Shown one piece after another: positions 42,268 to 53,800 of a DNA stretch of 64,000 nt. The position numbers and the translations under genes are program-made. The DNA comes from Varroa destructor. Taxonomy: Eukaryota; Arthropoda; Arachnida; Mesostigmata; Varroidae. The stretch lies in the NCBI RefSeq assembly GCF_002443255.2, contig NW_019211454.1, forward strand, positions 66,293,282 through 66,357,281, in the 5' to 3' direction. Within the stretch, counting starts at the first letter, position 1; each line of letters begins with the position of its first letter. The notes below the pieces were generated by a model, which was not told the origin of the DNA, did no database searches, and saw nothing but the letters and a program-made list of their open reading frames with translations.

Positions 42268-43638
42268 ATCAACCTTTTGCTGATTAAGAGAGAATCATCA
42301 TCCAGCTCTTCAATTGCAAGATTAGCAATGGTAAGTTACGTACAAGGCAGACTTAGGCGCAATGTATAATCAATGCGGGGTTTTTTTTTTAAATCCAGGT
42401 CAGAAATAGAATACTGGGCTTTTTCACATACACACAAAACATGATTATTATTACTATTCTCTAAAATGTGCTAACAGTCAATATTGTACCGATATGAATT
42501 TTGTACACCATGCTTGGGCTTTCTGTTTCCGAGCTTTCGAACATATATGAGTAAAGTTAATAGTTTTTAAGGTCTGATTTATTATATACTTAAATATGGT
42601 ATAGAGTAGTGTTCTACCATGTCCGTCGTCATCCTCTATGTAGCACGATGTGAATCTTCTTCTAGTATTTGAATTGTGCAATGGCACTCAACACTTATCT
42701 TGCTGAAAACCAGATTAACGCCATAACGGATTTGTCGATAAAAGCTAGGAAAAAACCAAACCTGTCATTCTTCGTATGTTTCAACCGGTGAAATGCTGTT
42801 CGGGTTGTCCTGTGCTATTGTGCTATGTTAGTTCAACTTCTGCCGTATGCGCACTTTTAGTAAGTAAACCGTTCAAAACGTATCTCTTCGGCGTACACCC
42901 ATCGCCCTTCAGCCGGGTGACGTCTGCTTCGACAACATTATCAATGCAGAGATGAGCAAGCACAAAAAACAAAGTTGCCGGTGTTCATCCTCCACTTCTG
43001 ATTTCAGATGAGTCGAAAGCAACTCGATAAAAAAAATAGGAAAAACCGATTCGTCCATTCTTCTTTCACGTCACCTCTTTCTACTGATGATTTTGAAGGA
43101 GAAGTACAAATATTTCAGACCTTTGAGAATTCATCCCCACGAATGGCGACATGCCACCATTCGTCCCTTCGGAAAATCGAGTTTAAACCTACGTGTAGCC
43201 GGAAAATGTCTTAAGGACAGTCGCGGGTATGTCCATAAATCATATTTCTAATATACCACATTTGTACTTGTATGATAGACAAGGAACGCAAGAATCCTTC
43301 GAAAAGTGTTCTCTACGCACCCATCAACAAAAAGTGTACTTTCGAAAAAATCCAACACCCACGATGTGATGTTTGATCGACGATGGTTATTGCTTTGCTC
43401 TTGTAGCATACGTTTATATGTTTTGTTTTGTTGTTAGTAGTAGCATCTGATGAGAGTGTTTACAAAACAAAGAAGAATGATCAGGCATAGAAACGTGATA
43501 GACGCCGCAACAAGCTTCGTTCATTTTACCGATTACTTTTTTAGACCTGCAGAACGGCTTCTAGAGTGTATTTGGCTCATCGTTGATAGTGAATTTGTTG
43601 AAACAGTCAATCCTATTTCAGTCGACGTTATGATGTTC

Positions 43639-43640
<2 letters not shown>

Positions 43641-43677
<37 letters not shown>
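43641..43677. repeat. A37 homopolymer run
   Basis: Thirty-seven consecutive A residues. This may be the 3' tail of a retroposed sequence or a simple homopolymer. I see no AATAAA just upstream and no clear target-site duplication, so the origin stays open. The poly-lysine in the frame at 43450-43764 comes from this run. Confidence 0.9.
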
Positions 43678-43681
<4 letters not shown>

Positions 43682-44508
43682 CTTTTTTCACTACGAAATT
43701 AAAATCGAACTTGAGAGCCGTGTATATTTTCGTTTATTCAAAATCGAAAATGATCAGAAGTTGACGAGAATAGTCAGAGATTTATTATTATGAACGATTA
43801 TGGTCTTTTCATCTGGGTTTTATTATAGGGTGCTTTTAGATCAGAGAGGAGCGTCGACAGCAAGTGAAACAATGTTTACTACTATATATACAACACATGT
43901 ATAACGTTAGCAAACATCTTGCCTTTGTTGTTCTTTTATCTTCCTTCAAGGTATAACCCGACTAGTAAAATATCAATGACACGAATCTCATAATGTGAAA
44001 ACGATAGAGTTTGCACATAAAAACTTGCTATTGGGAAGTTCTTGAATCTGCCTAATGATCTGATCAATTTTTATGGTCTAATTCGGCCCGTGAAGAAAAC
44101 TCTCATAGAAGAACTTTACCTTTGGAAGAACTCGCTTTCCCGTCTAAAAATCCGAAAATATCTGGCGTAACTTTCCACTGTAATCTTCTACCGTAGGGCC
44201 ACTTTAAGCAATTAAGCAGCCGTTATTCAGAATGCTCATGTCTGCTGAGTTCTGTACCTGACAAATTGTAAGCCTCTGAGATTATATTTGTATGGGCATT
44301 GTAGTAAGCTGACTCTAACGCTACTGAACTTCGTTATCATCGTCAAGTAGGACGAGTGGCAATAACCACTCGGTATTGGTACAGATAAAAATTAATATTT
44401 TTTCATTTGTACAATTTAGGACACACCAAATACAATACAAAATGAAGTGGATATATTTTTATTGTTGTCACCTTCATTATCGTCGATATCATTCATCTCA
44501 ATCGGTCG

Positions 44509-44511
<3 letters not shown>

Positions 44512-44539
<28 letters not shown>
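44512..44539. repeat. (TC)14 microsatellite
   Basis: An uninterrupted TC run. It produces the low-complexity Ser-Leu stretch in a 66-codon frame that covers it. Confidence 0.95.
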
Positions 44540-44542
<3 letters not shown>

Positions 44543-44681
44543 TATTGATTTCATTTTCGCCCCCATTTTCCACTAGCAATTTTCACCATTCAATCGCCAT
44601 TTCGTCACTTCTTTCATAATCATTATATCGTCAGTATCATCTGAAACTGTGATATCTTTCTTACACTCTTCTTCCACGCCG

Positions 44682-44703
44682 TCATCATCATCATCATCAT
44701 CAT
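44682..44703. repeat. (TCA)7 trinucleotide repeat
   Basis: Seven TCA units followed by TTTATTTATTTG. Confidence 0.9.
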
Positions 44704-45612
44704 TTATTTATTTGTATAATCTCTTGTTAATTATTATTTTACTAGGAATTTTTTGTTAATGGGACTGATGTCTTCAAGTCACTGTGTTGTTTATAGTATG
44801 TTGATGTTGTTCGCGGAACGTCGGCTTAAGTCTGGATGGAGCTGGAGAGGATTGCATGTTTCAAAGAATTATGTCTGGAGGAAGGAAGATTGGTCAGCGG
44901 TTGAATTAGATCGCCAACGGTATGTACAACGGGTACAATGTTTTGTCCTTACTTTCATTTTGTCTCGCCTTCTCCTATAGAGACATTAGTCATATTCAAT
45001 CGTCATATATTTGATTCCTCTTGTGGCATCGCTTGTCACAAGAAGTCTAAAAGTTCCTGTTTTCTTCTATTTCGACCTTTTTCCACGATCCTCTCTCCCT
45101 TTGGCCGTGGGGGAAAACTTATCCTACATTCTGGACAACTCCATTGTTCCTAGGCTACAACAAGGTGACGAAGCGTGAAATTTCTGCCCTTTCTCGTGTC
45201 CTATCCATGCCCGACCACTTCCAACAGGATGCCCAAAATGGCAACCGAGTTGATGACAACACATCTGTACTATCGCCTCTTCACAGAACCTTAGAAATAC
45301 CGCGACAGGTTTGCCAGGTCTTCCTTTTTGTTGAATCGATGTTACGAACTGATCTATGTAACCGTCTACTCTTGTCATTGTATCTCAGAATACGGTACCT
45401 GGGAAGTTATTCCCCTTGATTTTTTTGGTAATTATTATTTCTGTATTCCGTATTTATCTTTATCTTCTTTACAAAATATTCTGTACACGTAGCCAGCCCA
45501 TGAAAAATGTTGCCTACTAATGTCGTCTCTTACATACGTGGAAGTTCACCACTTCCATTTGGGTGTCCCATCAATTGATGCATGTTTACGTTTCGTTTCC
45601 TTGTTTGTATAT

Positions 45613-45712
45613 NNNNNNNNNNNNNNNNNNNNNNNNNNNNNNNNNNNNNNNNNNNNNNNNNNNNNNNNNNNNNNNNNNNNNNNNNNNNNNNNNNNNNNNN
45701 NNNNNNNNNNNN
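45613..45712. other. Assembly gap of exactly 100 N
   Basis: One hundred N bases flanked by TGTATAT on the left and TATATATG on the right. An even 100 is the usual placeholder for a gap of unknown size. The flanks suggest that a TA-rich microsatellite broke the assembly. Two open frames that run through it are artefacts. Confidence 0.98.
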
Positions 45713-46231
45713 TATATATGCGTAGGTTTGTTTATATCTAAATGTGTATTGATGTGCTTTATTCGTAAATCTGCTTCGCTTCGTTTGCTAAGGCCAGGAT
45801 TGTGTGACTTTCACTTGTTTCTGGTTAGGGTACACGGTACTTGTTAGTTTTACATGTGAACGTGTATGTCTGCTTTGTTCCATTTGGTATGTGTCACATA
45901 GATTACATATGCATGTATATATATGTTACAGCTATGGCGGCGAGTCGGTACAAGCGAGCCGCCAATTACCCTTTACAGATTCTTTGGTATGGGCTGCAAG
46001 TCCTGTCGACTCCTAAGACAAAGGACTATCTGTTAACTGGAGGTCAATTGAGAAGATAGTGCAGCAGTACGTCGGATGCGGAACGCGCCGAATAATGCGT
46101 ACCTCTTTTTTTTTGAGTCCTCATAGAGAATTTGAAAAGGACTCCTCTACGTTCTAACTTCGTTTTTTAGCTAGCAAACGAGGCATCCGACGTTTTGCAC
46201 AACGCTATCAGTTACGCAACGTTGGAATCAC

Positions 46232-46277
46232 GATATATATATATATATATATGTGTATATATATATACATATATACC

Positions 46278-46312
<35 letters not shown>
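46232..46312. repeat. Compound (AT)n/(GT)n/(AC)n microsatellite
   Basis: AT dinucleotides interrupted by GTGT and ACAT, ending in a run of AC units. Confidence 0.9.
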
Positions 46313-46981
46313 CGTGTTATCATCATTATTATTAATCGTTCCTAACTTGAAGTTCAGTTACTATAGTCGACTCTACGTAAATCTTCGTTAGAGTCGCAAT
46401 CATCAATAGTATCATTATAGGCAGCAATCACATTAAGGTATACACAATGTATTATAAAAGCCAAAATCGTTACGTTCGAATAGGTGTGTGGAATAGTGGT
46501 AATGGCATTTGTTTATTTGTGAGCTATTTACTTACAGTTTGGCTTCATCTGGGACTTCACTTCGTCGTTCTCTTGTCAATAACAACTACCAGTTTCTCTT
46601 CCTGTTAAGCTTGGCAGCATCGTGCCACTCAACGAATCGATCTACAAATGTGTGCAGATGGAGACTGAAAACGCTCTCCCCCATTTACGCCTCACGTCAT
46701 TGCCGATGTTAACACCCTCACAAGTTCACCGGTTCATTGTCAGTAATCCTTTTAGATGGCATTTTATCGTTCGCATGCATCCAACAATTGCGACACCCAC
46801 CATCTTTTATGGTTAGGCATTATGATACTGATCGGTTTATAGTTGTTCTAGTCGAGTTATTAGCAATCGGTCGTACGTTCGTTTTCTTCGTAGAAATATA
46901 TTCAACGATCCTTCAAGTATGCGCTGGCTCAACAGGATATAAACCTTTATATGTTTATGTTTTTTAAGTGTTAGTTCTCCA

Positions 46982-46985
<4 letters not shown>

Positions 46986-47016
<31 letters not shown>
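46986..47016. repeat. (CT)n microsatellite
   Basis: About fifteen CT units on the plus strand, which is GA on the teneurin sense strand, just past the distal AATAAA. Confidence 0.95.
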
Positions 47017-47021
<5 letters not shown>

Positions 47022-47027
47022 TTTATT
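47022..47027 (-). terminator. Candidate polyadenylation signal AATAAA (distal) of the teneurin gene
   Basis: A second TTTATT on the plus strand gives AATAAA in the transcript about 220 nt after the stop. It is directly followed by a (GA)n tract in the sense direction. Confidence 0.4.
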
Positions 47028-47049
47028 TATATATATATATATATATATA
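47028..47049. repeat. (TA)n microsatellite in the teneurin 3' flank
   Basis: About eleven TA units beside the 3' UTR hairpin, inside the presumed 3' UTR if the distal poly(A) signal is used. Confidence 0.9.
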
Positions 47050-47078
47050 AATGATCACCGCTTCGCTCGTGATCATTT
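47049..47078 (-). other. Perfect 10-bp hairpin in the presumed teneurin 3' UTR
   Basis: The arms AAATGATCAC and GTGATCATTT are exact reverse complements (47049-47058 and 47069-47078). They are separated by a 10-nt loop that reads GAGCGAAGCG in the transcript. The hairpin lies about 170-200 nt past the stop codon, between two AATAAA signals. It could form in RNA; any role is inference. Confidence 0.7.
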
Positions 47079-47083
47079 TGCAT

Positions 47084-47089
47084 TTTATT
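47084..47089 (-). terminator. Candidate polyadenylation signal AATAAA (proximal) of the teneurin gene
   Basis: The plus strand reads TTTATT, so the transcript carries AATAAA about 157 nt after the stop codon. It is the first canonical signal I see downstream. Whether it is used cannot be told from sequence alone. Confidence 0.45.
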
Positions 47090-47245
47090 AATTATCGATG
47101 TATAAAGGTTGTCATGGGTGTCGTTGGAGTCACCAACGACTTGACTGGGCCCATCAGCATCCATCATTTCTTGTTGTAGTTATTAGTGGCATGGGTATCT
47201 TAGCCGCGGCTAAAGTTTATCTACGCCCACTTATTTCTGTTCGGT

Positions 47246-47853
47246 CTACATCTCTTCGTAGTTGTCGTTTCTCTGTTTGGCGTTATTTCGATGTAAGACG
47301 ATGTTCGCAGGATCGTCGGCAAGCTCGGGGTAAACATTTACGTCGTGATGGTAGTCGCCACGATATCCTGGAGCGGAACCAGTTCGGATGATGTCGTCCT
47401 TCTCCTTATCGGTCCAATCAACACCGGATTGACGTCCGATAGAACCATGATCGCGATTCAAAAGTTCTCTCTCCTGAGCCCAACGTTGGCTGACAGCGTG
47501 CTTTTTGGCGTGCCGCAGAATTCGCTGTTGTTCTTTAGCCATCTGCGCGCCATAGCGGACGCTGAGAACGGCGTAGGTTGTGTGCACCCTGATATCGGAA
47601 TACTGATTAGCATGATCACTATGGTGAGTCACGTTGATGGCGGTACCGAGTCGCTGAAGTTGGGTAAGGTCATCATCGTATTTCCAAGTGGCGTCTTTGA
47701 CGAAATAGAACACGTCGATACCGTGCATGACTAGATGGACATCAACTAGCTGAGTGTTATTAAACACAGCCGTAAACACGTCGCGATTGATGGGATTAGC
47801 CTTGTCTACCGCACGCACACGAGCTCTGCCCTCGAACTGTGAAATTGTAATGC
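47246..47853 (-). CDS. Ten-m: Teneurin terminal exon w10 (ABD/Tox-GHH-like region and TCAP), stop TAG
   Basis: This exon encodes residues 1543-1744 and ends in TAG at 47246-47248. It includes VFTAVFNNTQLVDVHLVMHG (family: VAAVLNNAFYLENLHF), DVFYFVKDATW, an INVT sequon, VHTTYAVLSVRYG, a basic helix (RILRHAKKHAVSQRWAQE) and DWTDKEKDDIIRTG. Last comes the TCAP-like segment from about residue 1696, with VYPELADDPANIVLHRNN. The fold resembles the bacterial GHH-type toxin domain carried by RHS proteins; in animals it is the adhesion- and latrophilin-related C-terminus. Acceptor: TTTACATTGCAG; the first two bases complete a glycine codon. The tail AKQRNDNYEEM replaces the short basic end usual in vertebrate teneurins. 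Confidence 0.96.
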
Positions 47854-50800
47854 CTGCAATGTAAACAAGTATCAAATTATTTAATTTGAAAGCTGGTTGC
47901 TATGTGCCTCATAGAACATTTCATCTGGCTTCTCCTATTCACGCAGAGCAACTTCACCTATTTAGTGCGGGGGAGCCTTGCCGAAGGCCTATGCTGCAAC
48001 GTCAAAAAATCTACCAAATCTTAGAGCCCAAGATAATTTACGAGCACTACAACGAACCAGGGAAAAAAGCGGGACAGCTTTTAACGACGCCTGCGGGAGT
48101 TCTGGATTCCGTAACAAAGCGGATGTGTAGCTACAAAATGTCACCGGTGTCAACTGTACTTCTATCTATTAATAAGTGATTAGATCGATTACGTTGCACG
48201 TTTTTTTGCTTTTTCGATCGATTTTTTATTTTAATCGCAGAAGATTTAGCTTGACCTCACTGATAGCGATTTGTGTCTATTATGGTTTCACTATAGACAT
48301 TAATCGATATAGAGGGTGTACATTATGCATTCGCTTTAACTGCGGCAAAATTTTTTTTCCACCAGCTTTTTTAAATATAGGTAAAAGACAGAATCGTGCA
48401 TATCCGTTTCCAATAAATCGCAGGCCACCCGAAATGTGTTTATATATGTAACATAAGCATGTGCAGAAGCTTGCAGGGTTTGCAAATAAAACTTAAATAA
48501 ATAAGTCAGCACAACACAGTTTATCTTTTATTTGTATGTGTTTTTCTCGAGATCGCTCACTCGATTGGCACGCCCTGCCATAAAGTGGATGCACCGTTTA
48601 AATTGCCTAAGTTACAAGGCCAGATGATCAGTGTTGCTATGCCATCGGCTCAGATGAGGTAATAAGGTAAGATGTTTCCATTGAAGATAATCAAGCGTCT
48701 GCGCCATTACGTGACTTGATTGGCCTACTGCCGTAGACGTCTTGTTTTAGTTTCGTAAGCTACAGACCATCTATAGGAATGTAAGTAACCCCGTCATTAT
48801 GCAGCAAACTTCTTTACTTCACTTCTGGACACGCTTCTGCAATTCAAAATGCGAATACGGTTTCAATCATTTTTACTAAGCAACTTACTTTACGACAATG
48901 TGGAACGGCTCATTCCTGAATTCGCTATTTTCTATATGGCCAACTTCATCCAACACTGAGCATATAGTTGTGCTTCTTTTCCACGGACAAAGTTCCATGG
49001 ACATGGATCTGTCTCAAGAACTTTTTGCAGCATTAGCCCGTAAGCCATTGTACATAGGTGTAGCAGACACACGCACATATAAAGTTTACCGTATTATCCT
49101 TCTCAACATCGATTTCTTAATACTCTTTGTTGTCTGCTTGATGCTAAACGCTATTTACTAAAGTATTTTTCATACACGTCATCTACCTTTAGAATGAGGT
49201 GGACATCCGCTCGTCGTTTTGATACGCAAACACAATCCAATAAGGACGGTTCATTAAGAACCAAACGCACGCCAAGGTGCGCCATATTGACATCATAAAA
49301 ACATTGCGAAAGTCTACTTGACATAAAAATGTTGCATGCAACAGAAACTTCACATAAATTGTATATATATTACATATGTTAAAATGTTATATATACATGT
49401 AAGCATTTAGTTCATGAAAAACTGGAATGTTTATAAGTGGGTCATTCATTGTCGTCAGTTACAGTATGCCTATTTCGTGCCGATCGCTCTATGGATGCGG
49501 CTATGTCGCACACATGTACAGTCGTCTTTGCCGTCGTTCTGCTCGTTCCGACTATTTACCAGAGCAACGGTCCGATCCACTTAGTTTCCCAAGCTAGTAG
49601 CACTCGCTGGCTGTTAGGCTTAGACGGACAGAAAAGCAGACATCATTAGGCAACAGACGCTGCGGCAGAGTCCTGCACAAGCAACAGAGTCAGAACCTGA
49701 TAGGTGCCCTACCTCACTGCACGCACGGAAAAGGCCCAACAACTAAGTGAGTGGCCGAGCCACTTGTATGCTGATTTTGAGCTCTTGGGCTCATTCGTGA
49801 TTCAGGCAGAATAGCAGTTATTCCCAAAAGCTCCAAAGGCCAGCGTGGGAGGGGGCGTGCAGCCAGCCATTCGGCCAACGTCTTGTCCTCATAGAGCTTT
49901 GGGTTTCCTCCCTCCAGTGCTTTCTTTTGTCGTCATTCGGTTTAATGTCGGCCCCAATTTATTAGTCGTATTAGGACAACCAGTCATTGTGTGGCACTTG
50001 GCCACTGTAATGACAGTATCTTCGACTGACAAAAGAACGAATCGTCCGAGTCTCTTCTGTCAAAACGTGTTTTTTTTTTTCTTTTGTAATGATGAGAGCG
50101 TTTTGGACTTTGGAGAGCGCATGATTTTTCACATTCAGTCCTGAATATGATTCGCCGCTCGATCGGTCAATAGTTAAGCCGATGGAAAAGTCCAGGCCTG
50201 GAAAAAAGTTTGACGGAAGAAACGAACGACATATTACCTTATGCCAAAGGTACTCCTCAAAATGATAACGTAAGCTGCCGCAATCCCCGAATACGTCAGT
50301 ATTGCTTATGCGCATGCGGGCTCCTCTTACACACCCGGCTGCCACTGCAGGGCGCGGGCAAGGACCCGCGTTCAGCGCGAACGCACCGGCAGTCCGCTCG
50401 CCGCGCTGGAAAAAGGGAGCATTTGTTGAAGCCACAGAGAACAACGGGACCCCAGGACACAATTAAAAAGCAAAAGGCATTGGCAACGATGAACAGCACA
50501 ACCCAAGCAGTAGAGCTCAACGAGTGCGGAGCTGTTCATTATGCTGATGTCTATGTTTCCGTAACTAATAGAGGTACATAGTCGCGACATGCTTGTTTCT
50601 GCAAGTATGGCTGTGTACAGGCTTCACACGGAGCGAGTAGGCAAACGATCTGGACACAAACTGATCCTTTTTGCTATTAAAAAAATACAACTACGGTATG
50701 TAGGTCGAAACACGCACTGATAGATGTTTAGTATATTATCTACGAATGCACGTAAAATAACGTCAAATATCAGTGTATCCGATTAGATAAAATAGCGAAG

Positions 50801-53800
50801 ACCCACTGAATATGGGAATGCACTATAATACGATCTCACTTTATTGATGTAGATTTTAATGTAGCAAGTAAGATATATAGATAAGATATAAGATATATAT
50901 ACAAGTCATTAAAAAAAAAAAAAACGTCTTGAATTAATGCAACTAAGTTAAGGTACTATGGTGGAAGTGACGTTTTTTAGCTAATAAAAAACTGACCTAT
51001 AGACTCTAGAGTATATTAGCGGGCTTTGTACGTTCCTTACTACACAAATGGCAGAAGGCTGTGTTGTTTATGGGGTTGGGTGTAGTATCGCACCTGCGTG
51101 ACCCTGGGAAATAGTTGGGTATTTTCACTCTTTCACATTACGTGTTTAATTGTTATCTTCGGTGACCTAATACTTAAAATGACGCTCATAGGTAAACGTG
51201 AGCGGACGTCGTATACGTCTGGTGCTACCTTTACCAAATTCATTATGAATACATATTACATACACGTTACAGAACTTAGATATTGTCTGTTATGTTGGCA
51301 CGGGTTTCTTTCGTGCTGTGCTGCTGCTGCTGCTGCTGCTACTGTCTATCATCTTGAAAATGGACTTCTAGCGATGTTGAGATCACCCCTGCACTTATAG
51401 GATTAATATTCAATAAGTTTCCCTTTCGCCATGACTAAGTGGTAGTTCTCTCTGGTTCGTCGTATTACACGATGACCATATCTAATAAGTTTTCTGATTT
51501 ATTTATGTACATACTACTTGTTGCTTTTTGCTTGCGTGTACAAGCATTTATTTGCGGTCTATTTATAATTTCGGTGTATAATGTTATAAATCCGTACCTT
51601 CAGATAAGATTTCTGAAAAACTGCAGAAAACAGCACGATTCTAGAAGGGCTTCCGCCAATTTTTTAGAAGCGCCAAGTGTGCGCGTCATTTCAGATTCGA
51701 GTGTAATCTACCGGAAGTCATTGCAAAGGAGACCTGTGCCATAGCTTTTCCAGGCAGTTGTAATGGAGACAGACTGCGGCAAGAGAAATGTGGCGCTTCA
51801 CGCACAAAAAAATTAATGGCCTCCGTAAATTCAGTTTTTCGCAAATTTTTTTAAATAGGTCATGTGATTTGTTATAACCGGCACACTCACAGCTGCACAG
51901 CTAAAAAAATCTGACATATAGCAGATCAGATTTTTCTACAACTCTCCAACTCCTGACAGCTCTCCGCGACTGAGCATTTCATGCCTGTAAATCTGAATGT
52001 GTTGATGCCATCTCTTTTGATTTTCGGTTCCCGTTTGGTTCGTTCACTTACCGTAAACACATTGACATCTGTCAATTATGTGGAATGGGACCGAAAATAG
52101 TCAAATAGGTAAAAGTTTTCCTTCGTCCCAGACTAAAGAAAAGCCATGTTAGAATGCGCACAGAACACCGTTTTTGCTCCTTCGTTTCGGCTCTGTTTAG
52201 GACTTATTGTATGCTGATGTATGTATGTATTGTTCATAATCCATGCAGACTCTTGTTGTACTACCGCTCATAGATCTAAGAGAATAAAAATATTTGTAAA
52301 AATATCAAAACACACGCTAAAGTAAACAGTGACAGGCTAGGAAATGAAAGAACCAGGCTCATGGAGACATCTCATCATACCTTTGCCGTAAATGTGCGTT
52401 CTGCCTATCATTATTAAGACTGGTCTCGCTCGAAAATCTTACGTAAGATGAGATCGAAAAATTGTGCTCAAAATTTAAAGTGAGTCTGTCTTTAAATTGT
52501 ACAGCAGCGAAATGTGAAGTCAAAGCCCTTAATACCCATTATACATTACTTCTAGATATTTTACTATAAATGATAATAATAAGTTTACGTAAAGATATCC
52601 AAAAATAATAAGGATTTTGATCAAATGTTTGACCGCGCTGTCGCCAACACTGCAACGGTAGAAGATATGTAGTTTTGGATAGAATTATAAAATAAAAAAT
52701 GTTTATAAAGAGCTTGTTTTTCTGAAGAACAACTTGAGAACTCCAGCGGAGTGTCATTGTCACATAAACGTGCAGTGAAACGTATTATAATAAATTGGTC
52801 CGGATTCGACTTATTCGAGTTATTTTTTTCAGTTAGTTTAAAGTGCGGTGGCGCTTTTCAGGGGCATAGAACCGTGAGGGAAAAAAAAGAAGACGAGGCG
52901 TGGCGGAACATGGTACGGATATTTTTGCAACTGCTGTTGCTGGGAATGGCGTCGCTGCGGTAATCCCAGCTTAGCGCAGTAGAAGCTACGTCAGCAGCAA
53001 CAGAGCTAACAGGCAGCACAATAGCCTGCTAAACGTTTTAGCCCATTCGGGCCCGCTAGCCTTAGTTACGGTTCAAAGCTGCTGTAAGTTGATGGGTGCT
53101 CTAAGTCAATAGCACTTCAGACAACAACGGCAATCACTACTAAGCACAACTGTAGAAGTGCGCTGGTAGCGAGAGCCTTTGGCAGCAGCAGGGGCTGGCT
53201 GTATCAAGCTGCTAGCCGCGGCTATAACACCATCAGCCGCAGCCCAACTCGAAAGTCTCCTCCGCCTCCGGGCAACGTCAATGTCGGCGTGTCTACGTCG
53301 CACGGTGGCCGTTTTGTCGATTCCTTTGTCAGTCGCAGGACAGCTACCGCTGACGGTTTCTGTCGTGCCCCAACTACGTGTAAATGACGAAGGCGTAGAT
53401 AGCAACGGCGAGAAGAACTGCGAGAGGCAGCTGCTTACCTAAGCCGAGTCCTGTCATCCGTTGACAACTGCATACCCTCGCAGTAGGCCAGACCATAGAA
53501 CGGCCTACATTTTCTATACATTGCGATAATTAATATATACTATATATATGGTGATGGATGTCATGACGCGGGATGAAAAATAGAGGCAAAAATGGGTAAC
53601 AATGAGAGATTAGTGGTACGGAAAAACATCATCGAACTGTTTATACAAATACCCCGATTAATTTTTAATGACTTTAATAGTGATAGGAAATAGTATGGAT
53701 TAGGTATGAAAGTGAGATTAGTTAGAAACCATACCGCTTTACGATCGAAAGCAACGAAAATCCTTCAAGTTTCAGCATTTGCGTAACCCACCGACGATAT

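Larger units (their letters stand above)
41401..47021. other. Non-coding stretch downstream of the teneurin gene
   Basis: AT-rich sequence with the microsatellites, A37 run and assembly gap listed separately. Plus-strand frames at 46509-46967 and 44753-45153 have no recognised similarity. I see no exon, RNA gene or transposon that I can defend. Confidence 0.6.

Noticed and set aside
43450..43764. 104-codon frame with a poly-lysine run
   Set aside because: The lysines are the A37 tract; nothing else supports a protein.
44682..44703. Short direct repeats considered as a CRISPR-like array
   Set aside because: It is a pure TCA microsatellite with no spacers. No spaced repeat array exists in the window.
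45520..45847. Two plus-strand frames crossing the N gap
   Set aside because: Their continuity depends on unknown bases.
47345..47734. 129-codon plus-strand frame
   Set aside because: Lies entirely antisense to teneurin exon w10; it is a shadow of real coding sequence.
47246..47853. Bacterial toxin gene or recent transfer from bacteria at the GHH-like region
   Set aside because: The exon is spliced in frame onto a full animal teneurin and matches teneurin C-termini throughout. The resemblance to bacterial RHS toxins is an ancient family trait and not a local transfer.
49971..50462. 163-codon minus-strand frame in the last teneurin intron
   Set aside because: No recognised domain, no convincing acceptor upstream, and it lies in GC-rich sequence where stops are scarce. 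The teneurin protein needs nothing between exons w9 and w10.
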